Positions 11,190 to 22,740 of a stretch of 64,000 bases of DNA are shown piece by piece; the stretch's first letter is position 1; each line of letters starts with the position of its first letter. The translations under genes were made by a program, and so were the position numbers. A model generated the notes under the pieces. That model was not told where the DNA came from. It saw nothing but the letters and a program-made list of their open reading frames with translations, and ran no database searches. This DNA is from Hydractinia symbiolongicarpus. Lineage: Eukaryota; Cnidaria; Hydrozoa; Anthoathecata; Hydractiniidae. Location of the stretch: assembly GCF_029227915.1 (NCBI RefSeq), contig NC_079876.1, positions 22,506,001-22,570,000 on the forward strand, in the 5' to 3' direction.

Positions 11190-14100
11190 TTACAGGTTGC
11201 TTTTTGGTTTCTTCTTAAACAGTTGATGACAAACCAGCCACTCATTTCCTCCGTTAAACGCAAAGGTTTCTGAACAGTAGATAAAAAACATTCGCCAATT
11301 AAAAATTTGCTTTTCTGCGTCATCACCATGTAATTTACGAAATATACTCAAGACTTTGTCTTTATTGCAATCCAACTTTTTCATCCAGGCTTCCAGTGTC
11401 CTAGAATAATGATCACCATTGACATTCCAGTGGTCTTCAATAAGCAAGTCTTTCTGAAAATACAATAGCAAGTCCGTGGATGGCATTGTACCCCCTGTAA
11501 AGAAGTGTTTTGCCATCCATTCAGTATCGCTGTGTCTACTCGTCTTAAAGTGATAGCAGGCTTCGCGATGACAAAGAACTTGCAAAAATAACAATCCATC
11601 AGGCTTTAACCAAGACGATATTTGAGCCATGAGTTGATCATAATTTTTCATGTGCTCAAACATTTCAATGGATATAACACGATCAAATTTTTCTTCAGTT
11701 GAGAACGTGTTTGCGTCAGCAGTGATGCATTTTAAACGGGGCAAATATCTAAATAAAGAAAAATATGCACAATTAACTATATTATTTACAGTATCATTAC
11801 ATCACTGTACATTTGATTGGTATTCAACTTAAAGTCGTGAAATTTTGCAGGAAGTTTAGTTTTAAACATCTTAACATTTCAAGATTCAGAGCTTAGTTTA
11901 CACCTGACGATAACAAGCAATAAGGAACAATAGTATTAAGTAGCAAGTGGTAATTTTTGCAAGCAGTATAAACAGTGCAAAATGATAAACAAAAAAAAAT
12001 CAAAGTTCTGGCCGTTGTATTAAACAGAAAGTTTTTCTTTGTTCTTATAGCCTTTGCATTTTTATAAAACAAACTTGCAAAGCTAAGGGAAAGACTTTTG
12101 TCTGTTCTATATTTAAGAAAAATGAGACTCAGAGGGAATTTAAACGATGCTTCTTTCCTAGAAGGTACTGAAAATTTTTCCACTGCAAATAAATCATTCT
12201 TTTTCGAAATGCACAGTTACATATCTGCTGCATTTAAAAATTTCTCTGCTTCTTCTTTTACAAACTTCCGTTCGATAAGTGAAACCAGGAAAGTAAATCT
12301 TTTGTCATAATTCTTTGTGAGTTTGTGGTGGTATCTTTTGATAATAACAGAAAACAAGAGAACACAGAAAACAAGAGAAAACAGAAAACAAGAGAAAACA
12401 GAAAACAAGAGAAAACAGAAAACAAGAGATAACAGAAAACAAGAGAAAACAGAAAACAAGAGATAACAGAAAACAAGAGATAACAGAAAACAGCAGTTAT
12501 GTGTAACGATTGTATTGCGCTAGCCGGGAGGTACGACAAAATTACCAAGTAGAATACAGTAAAGCGAGGCTAACGAGAAGACAAAGTTTTGCACGGGTAG
12601 AAGACCAGTATTTAGAGAGATCACTAACGAGGAATATTCCTCCTGTGATTTCGAAGAAAAGGTACCAGGAGAGATTAAAGTTTGGTCACAAACTTTGGAG
12701 CTTCTCGCACCTTGTCACAAAAAAAACACAAGGCTATATGGTTTAGGAGAAGGCTTCAATAATAATAAAGAGAAACTATAAAACATAAAATTGCTGGTGC
12801 AGTTCTTGGAGTGGATGGAAATTTTACTCTTGTGTGTCATGGAAGTGCCTTTACAAATGCCATCTATGTCAATTAATGAAGGTGATACAATCAATTGGAG
12901 AAAATGATACACAAAACGATATTCGTAAACCCAAAGAATTACAGAAATGGAAAGGGTAGACAGATGATAAATGGAAAACAAAAGGAACAATCCAATCTGC
13001 ACGAAGAAGAAATCCAAGCAGTGGTGAGAATAGTAAGTGTGAGAATAGTGTACCTGATGCTCTTGATGGACCTCGTACAGATGAGGCGAGAGATGATGGC
13101 GTTGATAAGAAAGATGATGATGATGTTGATGACAGGGTTGAAGATAGGGTGGTAGTTGAAGATAACGGGAGAGTCGTTGAAGAAGTAAGAGAGTTAAAGA
13201 TGATAAGAGAGTTAAAGAGAATATAGACAGAGGGGGAATAGTTAGAGAGTTGAACAGGAGAATAATAGTGAGGAAGAGAATGATACTAATGTTGATCACA
13301 TAATTAAGAATATAAGAAAGTGAGATTTCTTGAAAATGAAAATAATTTTTTTTTCCAAACCAAACTGTAGAACAAACATTCAATGTATGAAGAAAGAGGG
13401 TAGTACCGTTAGAGCATTCATCTAATCTAGACAGCCTAAAAGAACTGGAAGCTCTAGAGATTGGCATTAATTGGAAGGAAATATCTTGTGTAAACAACTT
13501 GACAATGAGAAAATGCTTTTGTTGAAATCTTGTGATGAAGTTAGCCAAGCTATTATTGATGCAAAGTCCAGAGTATTAAAAATTTGGAAGATAACTAAGA
13601 CTTTTTGGGGGTTGAACGCTGATCTTGTAAATATGTGATCACTGAACGGAAAAAGACAACAGTTTATATCTGCTAGTTGGAATTTGGAAAGTTTGGACAT
13701 TATAGCTGCATTTTTTTAGGTGATGAAATAGATAGAGAAGTCTTCATACGTCCTCCTAAAGTTCATTGCAGAAGGGAAGATCCGGAAGCTTATGCGTTGT
13801 CTCTATGGCTTAAACGATGCACCTAGAAGGTGGTATAATAGAGTTGAAGAAGTGCTACTTAACCTTGGAGGAAAGAAGAGTTTGTATTATAATACATTAT
13901 TTCCATGGAAAGATGGTAATGGCCAGCTATGTGGTATTCATATTCTTTGGAACAAAGGAAGGGGATAAAATCAGTTATTTAAAATATGTTCAAGATCTTC
14001 AAAATTGGTAAGTTGAAGAGTGCTTCTTTCAGGTACATTGGTTATAATATTGTTAAAACAGACAATAAAGTTTATGGTGATCAAGACAAATATGTGGACA

Positions 14101-16744
14101 CCTTAAAACAAATTGAACTGCTATATAAGACACTGCGAGACAAAGACGACCAATTGAATGATGCTGAAAAAAGATCATTGTGATCATTAAGTGGTCAGTT
14201 ATTGTAGGTTACATCACAAACAAGATCTGATTGTTCTTTTGATAGCTGTTGTGTAAGTAACTATGGAAAACATCCAACTGTTAGAAATATAGTAGAAGCA
14301 AACAAAGCTGTTAAGAAACGAAATTATGTTCAATTTTTTTTTTAGAATTAGCACAATTTCTTCTATTTACAAATCTTTAGGTTCTATGTACCCTTTATGA
14401 GCACATTTATCAAACCAGATGCAGACGCCCCAGATTTTGTCATTGGATCAGCAAGTTGATTTTGAGTGTCTTTGATTTCATCAAGTTCTATATTGCTACG
14501 TCAACATGCCATCATAAATAATAATGATCTTAGTGCTTTAAAGATGTAATGACTTGTTGTCTGTCAAGCATAGCACTTAAAAAGTTTCCTTTGGGCCATA
14601 ACTTCTTTTGTCATTAAAGCAATGCACCATCCAGCATCTGCAGATTGACTAAGAGCCATTGTTTCCGATGCCAGAGGACTTTTCATGACCCTGTCATTAT
14701 GTTACATTTGCATTACTGGATCGTTTTAATATCCTATGGGTTTTAATGTTTGTTGGCATCCAGTCTGTCTGTCTGTCTGTCCGTTTTTTACAATTTTCCT
14801 AACAAAGTCTATAAAACACCACCTATAAAATTATTCTGTAATTTACCAAATTTTGATGTTAAAACAATATTGACATCATAGGAAAGTATATTAAAATTAG
14901 TGAAGCCATTGCATTGTCCTTTGAAATTTAAGGCTAAATAACTAGGAAACGGGTGGAAATAACTGACGTCATCTCCTGTGTGGGTAACTAGGGACGACCT
15001 GGGACCAAATTAGGACCAAATTCCTAAAGCTGGGTCAACTCATTCGTTTCGGAACAGACGTGTTAATGACGTCATCAAAATAAGTTTAAACCTCAATATC
15101 TCTTCAACTAATCATCAAAAGTACATGGTCCTATACATCTTGGCCAGCGTTTTTTAGCTCTACATAATACAGGCAATGGCTAAACAAATTTTAGAAAAAA
15201 CCTTCTTTTGTAATGACGTCATCAAAATTCAAATGACGGTATTTCTTTATTGTTCTTCTGCCTAAGTGGACTTTTCCACAGACCTTATAATAATACAAAG
15301 AGTGTGTCCCTCTGGTTGTGACAGTCAGAGTGGATGTGTTCATATTTCTTTGAAGTTAGCTGATAAAGTTGTCTCAGATGTAAATTGACAAATTAAACGT
15401 CATGACGTCAATAACATGATTTTAATGTCAATAGCTTAAATTTCAATTAATAAAGCTATTACAATGCACTTAAAAGGTTAAGGCCAAACCTGAGACTAAA
15501 TTGGGTAAGTTTTCCAAACCTAGATTCCCGAATCCGCTTCGGAATGAACAGGTTGATGACGTCATCAAAGAACCTTAAAACATCAAATCTCTACAACTGT
15601 TTGTCAAAAGTACATGATCCTATACATTTTCTTGATCAGCGTTTAAAGATCTATACACTAAAGGTAATGAAGTTCATTAGCGTTTCAAGCTCTGCAAAAT
15701 TAACGGGTAAAGGAATTTCTAAAACATATGTTTTGGAGTAACGACGGGTCATTGCTGACGTCATTAAAATTTAAATAATGGATTTTTTTTTAATTTTTTT
15801 CTGCCTAGGTGGATTTTTCCATGGGCTTTATCAACTGGTAATTTATGATCTGTTGTTATTTCCTATTTGCTTTATACCAATACACATCGACAGTATAACA
15901 TTACATAACAAATCACACATTAGATATTAGTGTCTTTCCTTTATGGCTTCTAGACTTTGTGTTTTTGGTGGCCTTTGAGCTTGGACTTAAATAAATAACT
16001 GTGTATGCTCTTTTCTTTTTCCCTGAGAAAGGGCTTTTTACATTTGTTTTACTTACCCCCTTTTTTCAGCTTGCTCATTGATATATTTTGCTTGAGTAGA
16101 TGAGTTGGATATGCACGTCACATTACAGTTTGGATATTTTTCGCAAACCCATAAACCTGTTGCACCCCAGCCACAACCAAGGTCCATAACCTCCATTCCA
16201 TCACATAGGCGAGCCCTCTCACAATACAGCTGAAGGGTATCCTCTTCTGCTTGATTTAAGGTTGTTTCTGGTGTTTTAAAATAACATCCACTGTACTTTA
16301 GTCGTTTTCCAAGAATTGTCAGAAAGAAATCAGTCTCCACCTAAAAAGCATAATATAAAAAATAGCAAATCACTGGTCATCCTTTCTACTGAAATTGAAC
16401 CATGCAACTTCTTTCATCATGAGCATTATAGACAAATGGTTCCAAAAACGAAGACTTAACTTTATTGGTTGTTGTGAGATTAGTAACAAAATTACCTCGT
16501 AGTGTTGTTGGTTAGCAGCATCAGTTTCAATCGCAATTTGAAGTTTCTTTAACTCCTTTATAAATTTCATTTTGTAAGCCAGTTTTTTTTCAGTGTCTCC
16601 ATTGCAGTTTAGTTTCTTACTCCATGATGATAGATTATCCCGAATTGATTGGCGAATAGCGTTGTCGCCTTCCATCTCACTATTATCACTAATAGTTATT
16701 AAAATTAAAATACTACTAAAACACACTGAAAATAGCTTAAACAT
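11190..16744 (-). CDS. Coclaurine N-methyltransferase-like / CFA-synthase-family methyltransferase
   Basis: SAM-dependent methyltransferase of the mycolic-acid cyclopropane synthase (CFA) fold, nearest in recalled sequence to plant (S)-coclaurine N-methyltransferases. Three exons: 16744-16496, 16340-16057 and 11748-11190. GT-AG borders and phases close to give 363 aa (plant CNMTs are about 360). Visible: YEVETDFF entry, LKYSGCYF, SAM motif I MDLGCGWGATG (residues 135-145), EMFEHMKNY (206-214; the Glu/Glu/His here correspond to residues implicated in CNMT catalysis), WLKPDGLLF and HFFTGGTMPS (259-268). The substrate cannot be read from the sequence. The first ATG gives a hydrophobic N-terminal stretch that might be a signal or anchor. 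An alternative start at 16675 (MEGDNAIRQ) gives 340 aa and looks more like the family. Intron 2 is 4.3 kb and full of transposon debris; the coding exons show no lesions. Confidence 0.92.
12349..12493 (+). repeat. 17-bp minisatellite, purine-rich
   Basis: Repeats of AGAAAACAAGAGAAAAC, with A/T variants at one site, run about eight times. It lies in the methyltransferase intron 2. It opens long artefactual reading frames on the opposite strand. Confidence 0.9.
12505..14335 (+). pseudogene. Ty1/copia retrotransposon pol relic
   Basis: Degenerate pol sequence broken by frameshifts and stops. Recognisable pieces, in order: an integrase C-terminal/linker-like GAVLGVDGNFTLVCHGS near 12800; reverse transcriptase segments DREVFIRPPK near 13733 and LYGLNDAPRRWYNRVEEVLL at 13801; SFRYIGYNIVKTDNKVYG near 14026; and the RT-RNase H junction LSGQLL.VTSQTR.DCSFD near 14190. 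The YGLNDA motif style resembles GalEa-type copia elements of aquatic animals (recalled, not searched). It sits inside an intron on the strand opposite to the host gene. LTRs were not found. The RT catalytic YVDD region is not recognisable. Confidence 0.75.
14385..14700 (-). pseudogene. Copia RNase H / C-terminal fragment, inverted
   Basis: On the minus strand, KSPLASETMALSQSADAG (near 14670) is the copia RNase H motif in which Ser/Ala-x-x-AE-T-x-A is typical. Further on, NQLADPMTKSGAS (near 14450) is the usual LAD-x-LTK-x-GAS end of copia pol. At least two stops interrupt it. It is the part missing from the plus-strand copia relic next to it, but in the opposite orientation. Confidence 0.7.
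14750..15860. repeat. Interspersed repeat, two diverged tandem units with TGACGTCA motifs
   Basis: Two related segments (about 15040-15290 and 15520-15840) share RATGACGTCATCAAA, a TCTCTTCAACT/TCTCTACAACT word, AAAGTACATGRTCCTATACAT, CAGCGTTT and CTGCCTARGTGGA.TTTTCCA in the same order. A (GTCT)n stretch at 14766 precedes them. A third partial copy is at 23815-24180. No coding potential. Confidence 0.7.
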
Positions 16745-19646
16745 AAAGATTTACTATATTTTTTAGTCATACCACAACTTACCTAAACTAAATTTAGCCT
16801 TTAGAATGTGTACAATTATAATTAAATAATTATTCCCAACATTTAATTATTGAAACTGTTGTGTGAATTAAAGAAATTTTACTTAACAAGAACTTTTCAA
16901 TGATTATTTTGATCGAGTCTGGTCGCAATCTTTTGTTAGAATGATTATTCCTTGATGTAAAGACCTCCCAAATTTGAAAAACAGATTTTTTCAGGTGATC
17001 ATCAAAAAATATAAAAATTTATTCCTAAAATTCAAGCAAAATTTAATCAACAATGCCACAAAACTACATTTAAACTCAATTTTAGGGAAAACAGGGTTTC
17101 TTAATAGCTATCACAGGCAAAATATGAAGTTCAAATAAATAATTCACTTTTCAATAAGGATTATTTCAGGATTTCAGCAACTACTCAATCATTAAAGATT
17201 GAGTTTTGCATTTTAATTTTTAGACATTATGAAGTCTTACCTTGATTGAATCTGATGCGCACAAGAAAATGTTGAGAAAACTTTAAGATTTGAACCCCTA
17301 AGTTGCCTAAAAAATGCCTCCTCTTATATGATTCTGTGTGTTGTTAATAGGTAAACGCTTGGAATCCAAGTTATAATAGAGTAGAAAAAAATACAGTTTG
17401 ATTTAAATCTGAATCGAAAATTGTGATTTAGCAGGTTGTGAAAAATCCTGAAATAAACCACAAGAAGGTAATATAAAAAGCAATGTTTTAAAGACTAATT
17501 ATCTTTATACAATACTCTTTTTCTCTAAAATTTCCTATTTCTATATAATATATTATTTATGAATAATCTAATTAATATTTTCTAAAATTACAACTCAAGA
17601 ACATAGCAAGAACATCAAGAATATTTCTGACTACAACCCATGTATACAATATATGAATATCAGTGTTGAAACAGAAGAAAACATCAAATTATGGAGTAAG
17701 ATAGAACAATTATTGGATAGTTCATTCATCATCAAACTTATTTTACTATGTACAGAGCACTATAAGAACACTGGTATCAATACTGACCAATTGCTATGCT
17801 ACTCAGTTGTATGAAGTTATGTTTGAAATCTTTATTCAATCAAAATGATTAAAAATATGTTGGCAGAAAACTCAGGTGTGGTATTTTTTCAGATGCACTA
17901 GTACTGTGAAAATTAAAGTGCTCTGGTAATATTCTAAGCAAAGTTGACTTTTCATATAACAAATATTGCTAAGTTTATTTCCAATTTCCAATTGACAAAT
18001 GACAGAGATATTGATAAACATAATTTCGTATTGAAGCAGCAAGAATCACAGTACTGGTAATAAAAAGTTGTACCATACATTAATAATTACAATTTTATTT
18101 AAAATAATAGATGGTGACAATACTACGCAATAGACTACATATTGATGGCACAGAAGACATAACTCAGCTATATTGAAATTCTAGTAATAATATTGCAATG
18201 ATATTGTATTGTAAAACTAAATACATTTTAGAAATATGTTAACATGACACCAAAATTAAAATCTGCATTATAGAAGCATGTTAAATGACAGAAAAATATT
18301 CGCTTTTTATCATTAAAAGAAATACCTTTTACATTTAGATTTTTGTAAAAACCATTCACTGTTTACATTAAATATACATTTACCACAATTTAATGCAAAG
18401 TTAAAATGATAACTTGTCCTGGCACCAACAAGGTGAATAAACAGCTTTTTTTAGATCAACATTTCAACAAATTTGACTGCTGAACACTACACAATTTAAG
18501 TCTGTAATTGTTGTGCAGCAGATGTTGTGTAACTGTTGCAGAAAAAAATCCAATAACCTTTGTTGTGAAACATCTCTTGTTTCACTTCTGTTGAAGAACA
18601 TGCATTTTAATAAAAAATAAAGTTGTAACAGTTGTACAACTCTTGTGCAACAAAAAATAGGTTAGTGGAAACCAAGCTTATAACATAAGTATGAAAAAAA
18701 AATGAAAAAAGGTAACATCAAAAGAACCTGCAAGCCTTACTCACACTAAGGAAGGTATTTTTAAACTTGTTTACCAATGGAAACTTAATTCAAGCCTGGT
18801 TTTTTACAGAGACTACCTTCTACATTGTCAAAAAATTGCCCAGCAGTGCACAGGATTAATTAAGGTTGCCAGAACTGTGAATGCTACACGTGGAAGACTG
18901 TCTTGTTATACACAACGTTTTTAAACAGTGACCAATCATACAATAAACATCTTGGTTTCACTACCAAAGAAATTCAAACGAGTCAAACTTAAAGAAATAC
19001 ATCTAGATATAGAATTAAAATAAATAATCAATACTAAAATTTAAAAAAGAAAATCACCATCTGTAATATAAAAATAAAAATTCTGAAACAGAAAACAAAT
19101 AAATGTACAAAAATAATCATTAAAGTAATCAAATTTAAAAACAAAATAATCTTTTCACACACTATATACATTACACACATTAAAAATCAATTTCCCAAAG
19201 AATTTCCTTCTTGAATAAAAAACAAAGTTTTGCCCTAACAAGATAAGAATGAGCTATTTTTAAGAGAACTAAATTTGAATATAAATTGAAAACTTTTCTT
19301 AAAGACAACAAATCAGAAAAGCTTAATTTCCCATCTTAAACAAGCCTTTCTATTAAAATACATAATTGTATAGACAACATCAAAACAGACAACATCAAAA
19401 CAGAAGCCTCAATAGAATCCAACATCCACAAGAAACGCCAAATAAGATAAATATCCGCTTTTTCCACATTTTCAAAATTTACCATGCCTCACAATTTTTG
19501 CCAGTTCTTTAAAAACGGAACCTAAGACTAGAAACTCTGATTCACAATTATTTTTACGGCAAACAATTTGTAATTATGATCGCTTTGCAATTACTTTACC
19601 ATTCTTTGACTTTAAGGTTCTTAAGAAAAGAATACAAGCCACAAAC
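16745..19646. other. Intergenic / long 3' flank of the zinc-finger gene
   Basis: Very A+T-rich, no convincing reading frame. It may include a long 3' UTR of the zinc-finger gene, whose stop codon is at 19647. One imperfect fold-back (18485-18665) has GTTGTGCAGCAG...TGTAACTGTTGCAG on one side and GTTGTAACAGTTGTACAAC...TTGTGCAAC on the other. Confidence 0.45.
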
Positions 19647-20747
19647 TCAGACCAATATTTTGTTTGTAGTGTACATGCTTTCTTCTTCTGGTTTAGCCAA
19701 TTCGTGTTTTCGTATGTGGGCATAAAGGTTACTGGATGTTCGAAACGTCGCACCACATTCATTGCATTTGAATGGTTTCTCACCAGTGTGAATTCTTTCG
19801 TGAATTGTTAGGTTACACTTGATTCGAAAACCTCTGTCACATATTCTACAAATGTATGGTTTTTCTCCTGTATGAATCAATTGGTGTCGTTTTAAGTCAG
19901 ATGTGCCAGCAAAACCTTTACCACAAACTGTACAAGCATATGGCTTTTCTCCAGTGTGTGTACGCATATGCCGCTTCAGGTTACCAGCTTGTGAAAAACG
20001 CTTTCCACATTCTTTGCATTCATTAACTCTCTCTGAACAAGATGTTTTCTTGTGCAAGTTTAAACGATCGATTGAATAAAACTGCTCATCACATCTAGAG
20101 CACTGGTATTCTTCATTTACTTCGCAATCGTTTTTATAATGATGTACCAAGTTGCCTTTCAAACTAAAACCTTTTCCACATTTCTGGCACTTGTAAAGCT
20201 TCATACCGGCATGACTTAAGGCGTGTCTTTTCAGATCGGTAAGACGGGTAAAATTGAGATTGCATTCATCACAATGGTATGGTTTTTCACCAGTATGGAT
20301 ACGCATGTGTCGTTTGAGGTTACCAGGAGTTGTGGATGCCTTTTTGCAAAATGGACATTTAAGCTGCTTATATCCTCCCTTATGTCTTGTCATTGATGCA
20401 AACATGTCATCAATATCTCCATTTTCATCATCAGCATCATTACCATAACAGATTTCCTCCAGAAACTCTCTCTGTTCTTTTGATTGCGTCATTTGCTTCA
20501 TTTTGGTTATTGGAGATGTTATGACTTGCTGAAATTCATTATTATTCTCGTCATTATTAACTGCACCAAACTCTACGGGTCTTAGCATTTCGTTCCTTCG
20601 CACAGTTGTGCCCCTGTACATTCTTGGTTGGTACAGGTGTTGGTATGGATTTGCCATAATGTACACCATTGTACAGCGTGACAAATCTTGATTGACCTTA
20701 CAGCCATCTTTATCCAAATCTAATTCGGACGGCTTTATGACTGGAGT
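19647..20747 (-). CDS. C2H2 zinc-finger protein, main (finger) exon
   Basis: Terminal exon with 366 codons open from acceptor TATTATAG|ACT at 20747 to stop at 19647. After an N-terminal stretch of about 125 residues come eight C2H2-type fingers with canonical HTGEKPY/F linkers between fingers 1-2 and 5-8. Fingers 3 and 4 end in C2HC form (HYKNDC, HKKTSC) and lack the TGEKP linker, so the array is split into blocks 1-2, 3-4 and 5-8. Likely a sequence-specific nuclear DNA-binding regulator. No ATG lies near the exon start; the first in-frame ATG (MVYIM, codon 29) could serve, but an upstream exon is more likely, and one with matching phase 0 is at 29674-29872. No recognisable vertebrate orthologue. 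Confidence 0.9.
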   Translation of the reverse strand, partial: TPVIKPSELDLDKDGCKVNQDLSRCTMVYIMANPYQHLYQPRMYRGTTVRRNEMLRPVEFGAVNNDENNNEFQQVITSPITKMKQMTQSKEQREFLEEICYGNDADDENGDIDDMFASMTRHKGGYKQLKCPFCKKASTTPGNLKRHMRIHTGEKPYHCDECNLNFTRLTDLKRHALSHAGMKLYKCQKCGKGFSLKGNLVHHYKNDCEVNEEYQCSRCDEQFYSIDRLNLHKKTSCSERVNECKECGKRFSQAGNLKRHMRTHTGEKPYACTVCGKGFAGTSDLKRHQLIHTGEKPYICRICDRGFRIKCNLTIHERIHTGEKPFKCNECGATFRTSSNLYAHIRKHELAKPEEESMYTTNKILV

Positions 20748-21129
20748 CTATAATAGGATTAAAAAAAACAGTAACAGACAAAAATACCCCTAGTCATATT
20801 CACATGGACATTTACCAAAAATAAAAAGTTTGTTAAGAATTTTATCTATCACTTTGTAAGGGGCTATGTTTACATGTGCTTTTTAAGTTTTACGAGCATT
20901 TACTTCTAATGCTGTAAATGTTTTTTATGACCAGATTAGAGAAAGGAGAAGTAAAAAGCTGTTCTGAATTTTAAAGAAGAATTATGAAAATTATATAAAA
21001 GCCAGTAAGCTATCTTCCAGATTTTATCGCACCTACTCATAGCTTTCCCAAGAATAATAAAGGATTAATAGGAACCATTTGAGGCCATAAATCAAGAATA
21101 AAATAAATGCTATTTCTAATATTCCCAAA

Positions 21130-22170
21130 TAGGTTAAACAACCATAAGAAAATTAAAGTAAATAAAAATAAAAATAAAAGGAAGGTTACAAAGTGTGTGC
21201 ATTATAGTGAAGATGTTGCTTTAGCTTGGCGAAGAAAAGCACAATGTGTGGCATCTTTACAACAGTCTGAAACTGTGGACCGAGCTAAAGCGGGAGAGCA
21301 TCACAGATAGACAGGACATAGTTTTTAATGCAGAAAGTTATGTACAATCTTCTAATAGATGTGCACATGATGCTCAAAGGCAGGCCATTGAAGTTCGAGG
21401 AAGGCAAAATGCTGAGCATTTTGTATTAAAAGACAAGCAGATTCCAGAGACATGCTGCTGTGTATGCTCACAAAAATTTGCCTAACTATAATAGAACAAA
21501 ATGTATTACCTAATTTTAATATTCAGGTGCTATGGACAAAACATGAAGCAATCAGGAACAACCACCATTTAAGGCGCAATTGAGGTACAATACAATTGTG
21601 TGTTACAACAACATCAATGTATTGTTGATGATCTGTTTAGCGATTTACCCCTACAACATTTGCAATACTAACGCCTACAAATGACGATTCACCTACTATC
21701 ATTAATGATCAGGCTTTGAAGTTGTTGCATGGTGAGGAAAATTTTTCTTGTGGATTTTTTAAATATGCCTTCTCCTTGTCTACTAGTAATTACTAGTGCC
21801 ATTGTTATGTTATAAGGAAACATAAACATAAATAACGGTTTTTGTAACGGCACTCGTCTAAATATAAGGCATCTTCACGACAATTGTGCCGATGCTGAAG
21901 TACTCATTGGCAATGCTATCAGAGATAGTTATTCTTATTCTTATTCCAAGAGTGCAACTAGCACCTTTAGACACAGGTATGCCATTTGTTTTACGGCACA
22001 GACAGCTTCTAATAAGACATCTTCTGCATGACTATTAACAAGTCCTGGTATATTGTTGTTTAGGCTGTGTTTTTCTCATGGTCAGTTGTATGTTGCTTTT
22101 TCTAGAGCAAGAGCATTTTAAGACTTTTCAGTCGCTGTTGTTCCTTTATCCAAACAATAATTCTTTCTAA
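21130..22170 (+). pseudogene. Helitron (Rep/Pif1-helicase) relic, internally deleted
   Basis: The 5' part (21170-21485) encodes an Arg/Gln/Ala-rich stretch ending CCCVCSQKF, like the N-terminal region of Helitron proteins. The 3' part (21780-22165) matches the end of a Helitron Pif1-type helicase: AIVML.GNI, NGFCNGTRLNIRHLHDN (21838), QLAPLDTGMPFVLRHRQ (21957) and the motif VI-like FSHGQLYVAFSRARAF (22073). The Rep domain and most helicase motifs are missing, and there are stops and frameshifts. It lies in the 8.9-kb interval between the zinc-finger exon and its proposed upstream exon, opposite in strand. Confidence 0.8.
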
Positions 22171-22668
22171 ATTCGTAGGAACACGGCAAATGCTAAGGTG
22201 GATGCCAAGGTGATTTGCCAAGTTTACGCTAGCAAAATTTTGCCAAGGCGAATTATTTCTTCACAATTTATAGAATCCTCCAATTGCCTTGAATCTATCG
22301 TAAATATATGGAAAGTAAGATAGAAAAGCAATAGAAATTATTCCTTACATGCAAGAATTAATAAATATCATAAACAAGTACATCAAACATTTAATTTCAG
22401 AATTCTTTTGTGAACTTAAATCATATCAATTTACTTAAAAGCTTGTTTTTGACTGATTATCATGCATAAGCAGCTTTTTTTAATACAAATATAAAAAGCT
22501 TTCAAATTAATGGACCACAAATGGAGACTTGCAGATCATTTCCTTTTTTACGCATATCAAAATTTAAAATTTAAACATAAATTAAATAAATTCTACATAA
22601 ATTCTACTTTCAGCATTTTACACATTTTCTATTATTGCAAAATATGCAATAAGTGAAAATGTAACTTA

Positions 22669-22740
22669 ATCATCATCATCATCATCATCATCATCATTCT
22701 CGGCTTAACGTCCGTTTTCCATGCTAGCATGGGTTGGACG
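22669..22740 (+). repeat. (ATC)n microsatellite plus perfect-stem hairpin motif
   Basis: About ten ATC repeats (22669-22697) are followed by a compact hairpin: CGTCC (22709-22713) pairs with GGACG (22736-22740) and encloses the perfect palindrome CCATGCTAGCATGG (22719-22732). I recall nearly the same repeat-plus-CGTCCGTTTTCCATGC word from cephalopod and other invertebrate genomes, where it is interspersed. Confidence 0.75.

Noticed and set aside
12217-12548. Two long frames of repeating SCFLFSLVFC type
   Set aside because: Translation of the 17-bp minisatellite; no promoter, no real protein features.
12715-13548. 277-aa open frame on the minus strand
   Set aside because: It is antisense to the copia relic, leucine/serine/histidine-rich from purine-rich sense DNA, with no domain.
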